Notes: generated by a model not told the origin, from the letters alone. A DNA stretch of 64,000 bases from Psychrobacillus vulpis (GCF_006861825.1 NZ_VDGI01000001.1:264172-328171), one strand, 5' to 3'; numbered from the stretch's first letter, positions 52,242 through 60,247 are shown. A program made the numbers and translations.

Positions 52242-52447
52242 CTTTAACTCATCTCCTATTACATTTTTTAATCTCCTTAGGTTAACCAATAGAAAAATCA
52301 TCATGCATTAAATTTCTTTTCTTGTTATTGGACTGAAAAAAAACAAAAGCACCTGTCTTTGCCCGATTGTAGAAGAAATTATCTATAAATCCAGATTTAG
52401 ATGAATACATTCTTTTTTCTTATAATGGAAGGGAGACTAGTGAGTTC

Positions 52448-52556
52448 GGAAAAAGCCACTCGCTTTCCGCGGACAAATCGCCAAGCCTCCTCCTCGCTAC
52501 GCTCGTGCGGGGTCTCGGACGCTCCGTTTTTCCGCAGGAGTCGAGCAGCTTTTTCC
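52448..52556 (+). repeat. Repeat family C, complete copy
   Basis: Bounded by GGAAAAAGCCACTCG and its near-complement GAGCAGCTTTTTCC, with the GC-rich core shared by all families (CTTTCCGCGGACAAATCG, GCGGGGTCTCGG). Related halves occur at about 7592, 7817, 7945 and 8283. Confidence 0.78.
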
Positions 52557-52650
52557 TCTATGTATTTAATCAAGGAGTAGTTTGCGATGATGTCCTAAAA
52601 AAAGGGCAATGAAAACCCTTCTTTGTTTTGATAAATACTTTTTCATTTCT

Positions 52651-52767
52651 AGAAAATCGTTGAAAAAGGCGACACTCCTGCTGGAATAGCGTTAGTCGAA
52701 GACCCCGGAGCGAAGCGAGGAGGCTGAGGCAACGCCCGCGGAAAGGGAGCAGTTCCAGCGATTTTCT
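52651..52767 (+). repeat. Repeat family A copy
   Basis: The left end AGAAAATCGTTGAAA is intact; the right end has two changes (CCAGCGATTTTCT). It is over 90% identical by eye to 8040-8156. The sequence just outside the right end (TCTTAT.TATTGG...GACAAC.) is also shared with 8152 and, inverted, with 38510. Confidence 0.85.
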
Positions 52768-52814
52768 TATTTATTGGAATATTAGACAACATCATCTGGC
52801 AACGTCGAATTATA

Positions 52815-53502
52815 AATCGAGTAGGAGGGAGTGAATAACTCCCGTCCTCTCACACCACCGTACGTACGGTTCCGTATACGGCGGTTCAATTAAGATGAAT
52901 AACGCAAGATTTCATAACGAGCTTGCAGACTTTTGAGCCCTTGGTTACTCCAGTAGGAGTTGTTAAGGGCTCTGCTTAATATTGGACTATTGGAGATTCT
53001 CCAATAACCTTTGCGAGTATTTCCCCATTCAAATGCTTTTCCATCTGGAATACCTAATCGGATGAGATTTCTCACTTTGGTTCTGGGTTTCTTCCAATTC
53101 TTCCATAGACACATACGAAGTCTTCTGCGAATCCAACCATCTATTTCTCCGAAAATTAATTTCGTGTCCGCTAACGCAAAATAACCACACCAACCAATTA
53201 AATAACGATTTAGTTGTTCAATGCGATATTCCATTGGATACGGTTTCTTCCTGGAGGTGATTTCCCGGATTTTCTTCTTCATTCGTTGTAAACTCTCTTT
53301 TGCGATACGAACCTTTGGTTCTTTATTAGAAGTATAACTAAATCCCCAAAATTTACGTTTCCAAGGACGGTCCACGGCGGATTTCTTTTCATTTACCTTC
53401 AATCGAAGTTTTCTTTCAATGAATGTTTGGACACTTTCCATGACACGTTCGCCCGAACGTTTAGATTTCACATAAATATTACAATCGTCCGCATAACAAT
53501 AG
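52815..53502 (-). mobile_element. Truncated group II intron, 3' part
   Basis: On the minus strand this contains the C-terminal part of a group II intron maturase gene. It is followed by a structured 3' end (ACCGCCGTATACGG and CCGTACGTACGGTGG pairing arms, then GACGGGAG...CTCCCTCC) typical of domains V and VI. It ends near CCTACTCGA. Homology starts abruptly at the reverse-transcriptase YADD motif, so the 5' intron half and N-terminal RT domain are lost. It is immobile. Confidence 0.75.
52890..53496 (-). pseudogene. ltrA: Group II intron reverse transcriptase/maturase, N-terminally truncated
   Basis: The frame starts with YADDCNIYVKSKRSGERVME, the catalytic centre of LtrA-type enzymes. It continues through the thumb/maturase X region (LRLKVNEKKSAVDRPWKRKF, YLIGWCGYFALADTK) and ends in the usual C-terminal zone (GYWRISNSPILSRALNNSYW). 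About 200 residues are present, against more than 400 in intact proteins. In-frame codons before YADD run into a TAG after unrelated sequence. It cannot encode an active reverse transcriptase. Confidence 0.88.
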
Positions 53503-53871
53503 CTCTAGATCCATTGGTACTATGACCTCGGCTGACTTCTGATGGTTCAGCTACTTATCATTAAGTAGGTTATGAAGGGCACTTCACGTTTCCATCAGAC
53601 CTCCCCGGGTAAGCGTATGCACTTTCTCTCCATCTATCCGCCTCATTTACTAAACCTATCCTTCGACAGAAAGGACTTTGCGTTGAAATGCACGCTCATC
53701 CAAACAGACCTAGCCTTATATGAGATTCGTGTTCCTCGGACCGGAGATTTGCCGCCAGCTTCCTTCAGATTCCACGTCACCATGGACACCCTTGCTCTTG
53801 GCTAACCACTACTTCTGCCTTCGTGGCTCAGGACTTGCACCCTATAGTTCATACGCATGCCGGCGCACATT
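53503..53871. other. Unassigned remnant sequence next to the intron
   Basis: This 370-bp stretch is more GC-rich than its surroundings and has no supported gene. Its style (CAGACCTCCCCGGGTAAGCG; GATTCCACGTCACCATGGAC) resembles noncoding sequence often seen beside group II introns or reverse-transcriptase-type elements. I cannot name the element. Short open frames on the plus strand lack ribosome sites. Confidence 0.45.
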
Positions 53872-53910
53872 AAAAGGTTTCAGGAATGTCCAACATTCCC
53901 GAAACCTTTT
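53872..53910. terminator. Hairpin downstream of the HTH/F1-beta gene
   Basis: AAAAGGTTTC/GAAACCTTTT outer and GGAATGT/ACATTCC inner arms form a strong stem with a 3-nt loop. It is 50 bp past the stop at 53960 and has T residues on both sides, so it is probably that gene's terminator. Confidence 0.65.
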
Positions 53911-53959
53911 GTCTTCAATATGAAGTGAATTGATATAATCCATTCACCTATTATGATTG

Positions 53960-54997
53960 TTAAGATAAGCTACCTTGGTATTGTAATTCCTTTACTGACA
54001 TTTGATCAGCTTTTCCGTCTAATATGAACTCAACATCTTTCAATGTTTGTGCCAAAGCTACCGCTTTTCCTCCCCCTGTGTAAGCCTCCGCAACAAAAAA
54101 TGGTTGTGTAAAATATGCTTCTAAACGCTCTCCGCGATTATATACTTCTAATTCAACATCAGGTATTTTTTCAATTCCGTGAACATTTACGATCGATCGT
54201 AATTCTCTGTATCGACGAAGTAATTTCTGCGCACGTTGTCTTAAGTTGAAGTGACGTTGATCAACATCTACACCTTCTAGAATGGATGATGTGGAGTAAA
54301 TTGGATGTACGGCAGGATATTGATGACGTGTCGCTAAGTCGGCATCTAATTGCCATACGGTTTCTAAAGGACCATAAGGAATATCCTCATCAACAACCTC
54401 ACCCGAAAGGTCCAGTAATATAGTCGTAATATTAGAAACTCCTTCTGTTGCTAATTTCTCTTGAAGATCTAAAAGTTCTCCAGTAACAATGTAACTTTTA
54501 TCAGTTATAAAAATTATATCTCCATCTAACTCTGTCAATTTTGCAAATGTATCTTCAATGTTTGTCGTAACAAAATCTGCTAATTCCGTTGTCCCCTCCA
54601 GCACACTGTGTTCAGCTACTGGTAATAAAAAAACAGTCGTGTAGTCTCCTTTTTTAAAACGATGCATCAATTCAGCTAGAATAACTACTTGCCCCATACC
54701 CGGGCGAGCAACTAATCCAGTTGTTCCCCCTTTTACTAGCGGTGCAAAGAAATCCAATGTTTTAATTTGTGTTTCAATCATATTCAATTTCTCCCCTCTT
54801 ATGATTAACTCATCCAACGTACAATTAGCTAACATTGCAAGACCTACTAGTGTTCTTACTTCTGCTTTTCCCAAATCAATTTTTCCTGTACATAAATTTG
54901 ATACAGTTGCTGGCCGAATACCTATCGATTTTGCCGCTGTTGTTAGGTTTGGAACCTTTCTTCTTAATAAAGCTACATTTAGTCGTATAGAATCCAT
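53960..54997 (-). CDS. XRE-like HTH fused to a degenerate F1-ATPase beta-subunit domain
   Basis: A 345-residue protein. Residues 5-65 look like a Cro/CI-type helix-turn-helix (LTTAAKSIGIRPATVSNLCT, GKIDLGKAEVRTLVGLAMLA). From residue 72 on it follows ATP synthase beta in order: TQIKTLDFFAPLVKGGTTGL (like [20 protein letters not shown]), DGDIIFITDK in the Walker B place, HQYPAVHPIYSTSS (like GIYPAVDPLASTS), LLRRYRELRSIVNVHGIEKI, and RLEAYFTQPFFVAEAYTG. The P-loop GGAGVGKT is replaced by ARPGMGQV, losing the Lys-Thr, while Glu129 aligns with the catalytic Glu. The beta-barrel domain is absent, replaced by the HTH. GGGAGGAG precedes the ATG. ATP hydrolysis is unlikely; a nucleotide-sensing regulator is inferred. 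Confidence 0.82.
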   Translation of the reverse strand: MDSIRLNVALLRRKVPNLTTAAKSIGIRPATVSNLCTGKIDLGKAEVRTLVGLAMLANCTLDELIIRGEKLNMIETQIKTLDFFAPLVKGGTTGLVARPGMGQVVILAELMHRFKKGDYTTVFLLPVAEHSVLEGTTELADFVTTNIEDTFAKLTELDGDIIFITDKSYIVTGELLDLQEKLATEGVSNITTILLDLSGEVVDEDIPYGPLETVWQLDADLATRHQYPAVHPIYSTSSILEGVDVDQRHFNLRQRAQKLLRRYRELRSIVNVHGIEKIPDVELEVYNRGERLEAYFTQPFFVAEAYTGGGKAVALAQTLKDVEFILDGKADQMSVKELQYQGSLS

Positions 54998-55107
54998 AAC
55001 AATTCTCCTCCCTTACTTTTTATAGTAATTAATTTTTCCCTTTAACGCAACGATAATTTCTTTAAAAAGTAATTTTTTTTACTCTTGAAAAGTATCTAGT
55101 AAATATA

Positions 55108-55147
55108 ATCAGGTTCTTACACAATATAATATTGTATAAGAACCTGA
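55108..55147. promoter_or_regulatory. Long palindrome between the HTH/F1-beta gene and the VOC gene
   Basis: ATCAGGTTCTTA and TAAGAACCTGAT flank an ACAATAT/ATATTGT core. The 19-nt arms have one mismatch. It has no proper T-run on either strand and lies between two divergent genes, so it is more likely an operator than a terminator. Binding by the adjacent HTH protein is inference. Confidence 0.5.
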
Positions 55148-55366
55148 TAAAAACTTTCATATTTAGTTACTTATTGCACACTTATCCATTGGATTACTTA
55201 AATTAGTCAATGAAAAAATGTTGTCTAGTAAAAAAGAAAAATAATATATACTTTTCATCATAACCTCTTAAACTTTATAAAAAATTTATTAAACTTTAAT
55301 AAAAGAAAGAAGGAATAGTAAGCCTTTATGCGGAATTATACTTTACTATACTAAAGGAGGTTTTGT

Positions 55367-55771
55367 TTGCATATGTCACATTTTGTTACTCGTATAGCAA
55401 CAATAGAGATTCCGGTAAGCAATTTAAATAATTCCATTAGTTTTTATACAGAAGTATTAGGTGTTCAGACCGATTTTAAAGGGGAGAATGCGGCTATGCT
55501 TTCTTTTCACCAAAAAGGAGTGCCAACTATTTATTTGGTAGAAACGAAGAACTTCCAGCAACTGTCCTTTAATAATATACATTCAAATGTCGAGCATAGT
55601 GTTATTGATTTTTACACTCCCACGTTAAAGGACTTTTATAACTGGCTTGAAAAGAAAAAGGTGGAAGTCGGTCCATTGAATATTAATGAAGAAGGCATTG
55701 GCGGCTTCGGTTTCAAAGATCCTGATGGAAATCAGCTAAGTGCCTGTAATATAGAACATTGGGGACAATAA
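55367..55771 (+). CDS. VOC family protein (glyoxalase/bleomycin-resistance fold)
   Basis: A 134-residue protein with two VOC half-repeats: ATIEIPVSNLNNSISFYTEV then LGVQTDFKGENAAMLSF, and SVIDFYTPTLKDFYNWLEKK then FGFKDPDGNQLSAC. The metal-ligand positions are not all the usual His/Glu, so activity cannot be predicted. AAAGGAGG lies 6 nt before TTG 55367 and 12 nt before ATG 55373; spacing favours TTG. It is divergent from the HTH/F1-beta gene. Confidence 0.85.
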   Translation: MHMSHFVTRIATIEIPVSNLNNSISFYTEVLGVQTDFKGENAAMLSFHQKGVPTIYLVETKNFQQLSFNNIHSNVEHSVIDFYTPTLKDFYNWLEKKKVEVGPLNINEEGIGGFGFKDPDGNQLSACNIEHWGQ

Positions 55772-55791
55772 TGAAGCATTCTTGTATTAAA

Positions 55792-55822
55792 AAAAGTACG
55801 AGGTATATAAGCCTCGTACTTT
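55792..55822. terminator. Bidirectional terminator between VOC and coiled-coil operon
   Basis: AAAGTACGAGG/CCTCGTACTTT stem with an 8-nt loop and T-runs on both strands. Confidence 0.85.
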
Positions 55823-55834
55823 TATTTGTCTTGA

Positions 55835-56779
55835 TTACTTTACAATTGTGCTTAATGAATTGTTAAGTAAAAACATCACTTTTTCATTGAACTGGTTTGG
55901 TGCTATTCGAGACATTTCATCAATTGTCTTGTATTGAATCTGATGGAACTGTGGGTGTTCTTCAATACCTCTTAAAATATTGTTTAATATTCCTCTTGCC
56001 TTTTGATTCATCAATATATCTGAGAAAGTACTGTCTATTGAGAATACATCATCAGTTATAGTTAGCTCCTTTACTTCTACATTGAGTAAATTCGGCATTT
56101 TAAACCAATCAGTAACTGAATAGATGTCTACTTCGACAAGATTTTGTGCACTATCTCCCTCTACTGTTTCTGTGATTACAGTTGATTCACCTTTTTCTTC
56201 GGTTGAAGATTCTGGTTCGGGTTTTGCTTCATTTTCAGTTTCCGGAGCCTCAGGTTTTTCCTCAGAACCTGGTGTTGGAACTTTTTCAGGTTCTTGAACT
56301 GGCACTAATGGCACTGGCACTAGCTGTAATTGAGCAGCCTGTCCATCCATTTGTGCTTTAGCTTGTTCTATAATTGCATCTAAATTAGCTAAAATGGCAG
56401 CTTCTTGTTCACTGTTATCGATTTTCATCTCTAATTTTAATTGGTCTGCATAGTCTCTTAAAGCTTCAATCTTATTAGCTTTTTCATTCTGAGTAAATTG
56501 CTCTAAATTTGCTTCTGCATTTTGCTTTTCTACTTGTAATTGATCCTTTAATTGCCCCATAAGAACAGCTTTCTCTAACGCTATAGCCGTATCTATTTCT
56601 TCAATAGATTCTTGCTTTTTATTATAAAACCAACTAGTCATTAAACTTTGAATATCTTGATCTGCTAAAGCAATTTTTACACCACTTCCAAGGCCAATAC
56701 TTAAAAATAGAGCTCCAACAACGATTGTTATTTTTTTGACCAGGTGCTTTTTTTTGTATTTCTCGAGTCTATTTATCAT
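55835..56779 (-). CDS. Exported coiled-coil protein with Pro/Glu linker (third gene of trio)
   Basis: A 314-residue protein. A signal peptide or anchor spans about 15-40 (ITIVVGALFLSIGLGSGVKI, then ALADQ). QSLMTSWFYNKKQES follows, then a long helical coiled coil to about residue 150. A low-complexity linker rich in Pro and Glu comes next (about 155-205), then a C-terminal domain (VEVDIYSVTDWFKMPNLLNV, FSIDSTFSDILMNQKARGIL). The N-terminal SWF motif aligns with KWY and AWF in the two upstream genes. I do not recognise the family. It is the last gene before the terminator, with a 73-bp gap to the previous one. A surface or septal role is possible but unsupported. Confidence 0.75.
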   Translation of the reverse strand: MINRLEKYKKKHLVKKITIVVGALFLSIGLGSGVKIALADQDIQSLMTSWFYNKKQESIEEIDTAIALEKAVLMGQLKDQLQVEKQNAEANLEQFTQNEKANKIEALRDYADQLKLEMKIDNSEQEAAILANLDAIIEQAKAQMDGQAAQLQLVPVPLVPVQEPEKVPTPGSEEKPEAPETENEAKPEPESSTEEKGESTVITETVEGDSAQNLVEVDIYSVTDWFKMPNLLNVEVKELTITDDVFSIDSTFSDILMNQKARGILNNILRGIEEHPQFHQIQYKTIDEMSRIAPNQFNEKVMFLLNNSLSTIVK

Positions 56780-56852
56780 GTACGTTCCTCCACTGAGGTT
56801 CTTCTATATATTACAAGAACAGTAAATTACTTTTTGAATTTAATAAAGATAA

Positions 56853-57620
56853 TTAAATACCGTCTACTAAATCTTGCATCGCTGTTTTAGCAGCGTCTTC
56901 TAATTCTTGTGCTCTATCCGCGATAAGCTCTTCTTGTTCCTGTACCATAAAGTTTGTCATCATCGTTACCCAAACTCGAACTTCTCCGATTCTTGTATCT
57001 ATTAATTTCTTAATTTCATCTGTAGTAGATGAAGCTTGGTTGTCTAATTGTGTTTGTAGACTAGATTTAGCATTTTCAATTGCAGTCCGCAAATCACTAA
57101 GAGCTTGGTCAGTTGTTGATGTAAGTTCTGTATTTAATTTTGTCTGAGCAGCTTGTCCAACTTCATCTGTATGGCTTGCCATATTTTCAGAAGCTTTTCT
57201 AGCAGCCTCAGTCCCAGCATCAAAAATTCTTTGCTCGGCATCTACTATAATGTCTTCAAATTGTTTATTCATATACCCTTCAATCTCTACTTTCTTTGTA
57301 TTTATTGATTGAAGGTGTTGACTAAGTTCCTTATCAATATTAGTATTCGCAGTTGTACGAGCAGTTTCCTCACTACTATTAATTTTTGTAGTAGCGCCTA
57401 CTTTCAGTTCATTAAATTCAGTCTTTAAATCTTCCTTTTTTCCATTTGCATATTCGGTTATTTCGTTCTCCATATCAGCTTTAGCACCATTAAACTGTGT
57501 ATCAAACCAAGCTTTTAAATTTTCTCCAGCACCTGAAGCTCCAAATGCTACTCCAGCACCAGATGCTAAAGTTATCACTAATGTTCCTGCAATAATTTTA
57601 CCTTTTACTGTTTTTATCAA
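56853..57620 (-). CDS. Exported coiled-coil protein (second gene of trio)
   Basis: A 255-residue protein. A signal peptide is at about 1-28 (GKIIAGTLVITLASGAGVAF with GAS). ENLKAWFDTQFNGAK follows, then an almost continuous Ala/Glu/Lys/Gln-rich helix to the end (TTANTNIDKELSQHLQSINT; AKSSLQTQLDNQASSTTDEI). There are no cysteines, no anchor motif and no enzyme motif. The AWFDTQF segment matches the KWYGQSF and SWFYNKK segments of the neighbours, so the three are probably paralogues. It lies 20 bp after the first gene. Confidence 0.75.
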   Translation of the reverse strand: MIKTVKGKIIAGTLVITLASGAGVAFGASGAGENLKAWFDTQFNGAKADMENEITEYANGKKEDLKTEFNELKVGATTKINSSEETARTTANTNIDKELSQHLQSINTKKVEIEGYMNKQFEDIIVDAEQRIFDAGTEAARKASENMASHTDEVGQAAQTKLNTELTSTTDQALSDLRTAIENAKSSLQTQLDNQASSTTDEIKKLIDTRIGEVRVWVTMMTNFMVQEQEELIADRAQELEDAAKTAMQDLVDGI

Positions 57621-57640
57621 TGTTCCATCTCCCTTTAATT

Positions 57641-58063
57641 TTAATGACTAAATACTTCTGTTAAGATGTTATGAATTTCTGAATCAATTTCGCCATCTAA
57701 TTTCACATTTTCAACATAATTGTCGAAGCTATTATTTTGTAAGTCTGAAACAGTTTGTTCTAATTCACTTCTCTTGTCACTTTGATATCTTTGAATACTT
57801 GCTTGTGCTTCTTTTTTCTGATTGTCCCCAAAATTTTCTATTGCAGAATCAAAGCTGTGGATTGATTCCATTATGAAACTACTAGCCTCTCCAAAGGTTT
57901 CGGTAATATCAGTGGATACAATATTTCTTTTTTTCTCCCCCTCCTTTTGGAATGATTGTCCATACCATTTAGAAAGAGAGTTTTGTGGTATACCACTTGC
58001 ATAAATCGTACTAGATCCTAACAAAACAGTAATGAGTATAAAGATTACAAGTATCTTTTTTAT
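57641..58063 (-). CDS. Exported coiled-coil protein with apparent ATA start (first gene of trio)
   Basis: From ATA at 58063 the frame encodes 140 residues. The start is KKILVIFILITVLLGSSTIY with ASG after the initiator, a textbook signal peptide. NSLSKWYGQSFQKEG and a helical coiled coil (QKKEAQASIQRYQSDKRSEL) follow. AAGGGGAG lies 6-7 nt upstream of the ATA. The first standard start is TTG at 58024, which would cut the signal peptide in half. Either ATA is used or the ATG has mutated. The function is unknown; it shares the W-[YF] motif with the next two genes. Confidence 0.65.
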   Translation of the reverse strand: MKKILVIFILITVLLGSSTIYASGIPQNSLSKWYGQSFQKEGEKKRNIVSTDITETFGEASSFIMESIHSFDSAIENFGDNQKKEAQASIQRYQSDKRSELEQTVSDLQNNSFDNYVENVKLDGEIDSEIHNILTEVFSH

Positions 58064-58102
58064 AGATTGCTCCCCTTTCTATTTGCCCTTCTTCAATCTA
58101 TT

Positions 58103-58141
58103 CCAATATGTTCAATATTTATGACCAATATTGTCCAATAT
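58103..58141. promoter_or_regulatory. Four phased CCAATAT repeats upstream of the coiled-coil trio
   Basis: CCAATAT occurs at 58103, 58125 and 58135, and CAATAT at 58113. Within each pair the spacing is 10 bp, and the pairs are 22 bp apart, so all copies face the same side of the helix. This suggests a multi-site regulator upstream of the trio's start. Confidence 0.45.
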
Positions 58142-58228
58142 TATTGCGATTATCCAATTTTTATATATAGAAGTACTTGGCTGAGGAGCTACAGAAAATA
58201 GTTGCCTCCTTTAAGGTATTCAACTAAC

Positions 58229-58263
58229 AAAAAAACGCAGCGTATTGATTACGCTGCGTTTTT
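58229..58263 (-). terminator. Terminator of the GNAT-like gene at 58275
   Basis: AAAAACGCAGCGTA/TACGCTGCGTTTTT is a GC-rich perfect stem with a T-run. Confidence 0.9.
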
Positions 58264-58274
58264 GCTAGATATGC

Positions 58275-58952
58275 TCATTTAAGTTTCCACACTTTTAATT
58301 TACCTATTCTTTCCCAGTCCGCATTTAATGCCTTTATGAGCGCTTCATTAGATTCATAGCCAACTATATGATCAGCAAAGTGATTTTGATTAATTGTTAC
58401 TACAATGTCTGTCCAAATGGAATCACTATCTTCTTTAGTAGAAAATACATTCGATACTCCAATCGTGTCACCACTGATATTTACTATAAAACCAGCAGTG
58501 ATTACTTCTCCTTCATTTGCATATATAGAGACGCAGGTGTTAGATAATATATCTGGCTGTATAATTCCATCTAACTCTGCTGCAGTATTCCAGTTCAGCA
58601 GTTCCTCGATTGACTGAATTTTTCTATAAGAATTTTTACTGGAACTTACGATTTTACTATTGTCATAGTAAATCCAACTAGCTTCAAATAAAGCTTTGAA
58701 CTTTTCTTCATCTAATTTCAAAGATGCATAACTATCTTTAATAAATTCTGCTTGTGTGCCTTTGATAAAATTCAAGAGTTCATAGTTAGTAACATCATTA
58801 TTTAATGTAATAACATCCGGATAATATGTGGGAGCTTTTTTATCTAAACCCCATAAATTGTTTTCCACCCTAGTCTGACATCTATGAAGTAGACTTATTA
58901 TTTCACACCATTCTGCATTGTTCTTCACTGCTAATGCTTGCTTTGATATCAA
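58275..58952 (-). CDS. Two-part protein with C-terminal GNAT-like fold
   Basis: A 225-residue protein. The C-terminal half (about 120-225) has GNAT-like order: CVSIYANEGEVITAGFIVNI, GVSNVFSTKEDSDSIWTDIV, then IVGYESNEALIKALNADWER and KLKVWKL. The canonical RxxGxG loop is not evident. The N-terminal half is helical and has no motif I know. The TTG at 58952 follows GAGTGGGG by 6 nt; an upstream GTG at 58964 lies within that site. A single gene ending at a strong terminator. Confidence 0.6.
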   Translation of the reverse strand: MISKQALAVKNNAEWCEIISLLHRCQTRVENNLWGLDKKAPTYYPDVITLNNDVTNYELLNFIKGTQAEFIKDSYASLKLDEEKFKALFEASWIYYDNSKIVSSSKNSYRKIQSIEELLNWNTAAELDGIIQPDILSNTCVSIYANEGEVITAGFIVNISGDTIGVSNVFSTKEDSDSIWTDIVVTINQNHFADHIVGYESNEALIKALNADWERIGKLKVWKLK

Positions 58953-59074
58953 TTCAATCCCCACTCTCTATAATCTCTTCCGTGTTATGTACATTTTTTT
59001 ATCAAAATAAAGATCAAAGTAAGAGTATTTTATTGTTACCTTACCCTTCCTTTGATCAGTATTCATGCAATATT

Positions 59075-60127
59075 TTAATTAATCGAAAGTAATTGTGACT
59101 CAACTGATTTGAATATCTCTCCAATGATACTACTAGTTTGATGTACTCCTACATCTGTATTTATCATGATAATAACCGCTGTTTCTAGCAACGGATAGGC
59201 TACCATCATACATTGGAATCCTATACCCCAACCAAGTGAAGAGATTTCAATTTCTTGCCCTGATTTATCTAGAAAAATTCCTAAACCAGTCCATTTAAAA
59301 CTACCTTGAGGAGAGATCATATCCTTAATCTTACTTTCAGAAATACCGAGTTTTCCATTACCCTTTAAAGACTCTATCAATTCATTTACTAGAATAGATA
59401 AATCTTTTGGTGTTGTCCAAAGTCCAGCAGCCGCTGAATATGGATATATCGGAAAATTTCTATCTACTAATTTACCTTCTTTATTATGTCCACTACTATA
59501 ATAATTTTTTCTATCCTCTGGTATTAAACAATCTAACGTGCTACTTTTCATATTTAGCGGTTCAAATATCTGCTCCTGCATAATCATTTTAAAAGGCTTT
59601 TCTAAAACGTCCTCTAACAATTGCTCGATTACACAAAATCCTACGTCTGAATATTGAAAGTCGCTTTCAGGTTCATATTTAACTTTAATAGGTTCTGGGC
59701 AATAAACAGTATTACCTTCTAATAGGTCAACCATTGTAGGAATACTATCGGTGGGATCCAATACTTCAAAACTCCCTTTTGGGTCCATGAAACCCGATTG
59801 ATGACTAAGAAGTGTTCGTAAAGTCACTCTTTTAATCTGAGTGAAGGGACATTCAGGAACCTTCCATGATTTCAATCTATTATTTACATCCTCATCTAAA
59901 TCTAGAATCCCTTGTTCAACTAGCTTTAATACGAGCATTGTCGTGACAAACTTACTTATCGAACAAGCATTAAAAAGGGAGTCCTCGTTTACTTTCCTAT
60001 TAGTACCATTCTCAAGAACCCCAAACTCAGCCAACCTGATCTCACCTTGATTGATAAGTGCCATACTCATACCTTGAACATTATAATGCTGCATACGTTC
60101 ATCAATATTTATACTTTTAAGTTTCAT
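59075..60127 (-). CDS. Serine hydrolase, class C beta-lactamase-like
   Basis: A 350-residue protein of the serine beta-lactamase/D-Ala-D-Ala carboxypeptidase family. The nucleophile motif SISK is at 56-59. A YSD motif in DFQYSDVGFCVIEQLL replaces the usual YxN, and LGWGIGFQCMMVAY corresponds to the third motif. There is no signal peptide, so it is probably a cytosolic esterase-type member rather than a resistance enzyme. It is a stand-alone gene; the ribosome site is weak (AGGGGG far upstream of the ATG). Confidence 0.88.
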   Translation of the reverse strand: MKLKSINIDERMQHYNVQGMSMALINQGEIRLAEFGVLENGTNRKVNEDSLFNACSISKFVTTMLVLKLVEQGILDLDEDVNNRLKSWKVPECPFTQIKRVTLRTLLSHQSGFMDPKGSFEVLDPTDSIPTMVDLLEGNTVYCPEPIKVKYEPESDFQYSDVGFCVIEQLLEDVLEKPFKMIMQEQIFEPLNMKSSTLDCLIPEDRKNYYSSGHNKEGKLVDRNFPIYPYSAAAGLWTTPKDLSILVNELIESLKGNGKLGISESKIKDMISPQGSFKWTGLGIFLDKSGQEIEISSLGWGIGFQCMMVAYPLLETAVIIMINTDVGVHQTSSIIGEIFKSVESQLLSIN

Positions 60128-60206
60128 ATGAGTTAAAGCCCCCTAGTTGTATACGTTTTTAATCCCTCAAAGCACTTGTAAGGATAGGCACCTACCTATA
60201 TAAAAT

Positions 60207-60235
60207 TCCAGCCAACTTCCAACTTAGTGGCTGGA
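60207..60235 (-). terminator. Terminator of the GNAT gene at 60248
   Basis: TCCAGCCA/TGGCTGGA form an 8-bp stem, followed on the minus strand by ATTTTATAT. Confidence 0.6.
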
Positions 60236-60247
60236 CATGAATCGCTA

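Noticed and set aside
53572-53923. Two plus-strand open frames beside the intron remnant
   Set aside because: No ribosome sites and no recognisable protein; they seem to be chance frames in remnant noncoding DNA.
59075-60127. Serine hydrolase as a beta-lactam resistance gene
   Set aside because: It has no signal peptide and YSD in place of YxN, so a cytosolic esterase-like role is more likely than resistance.
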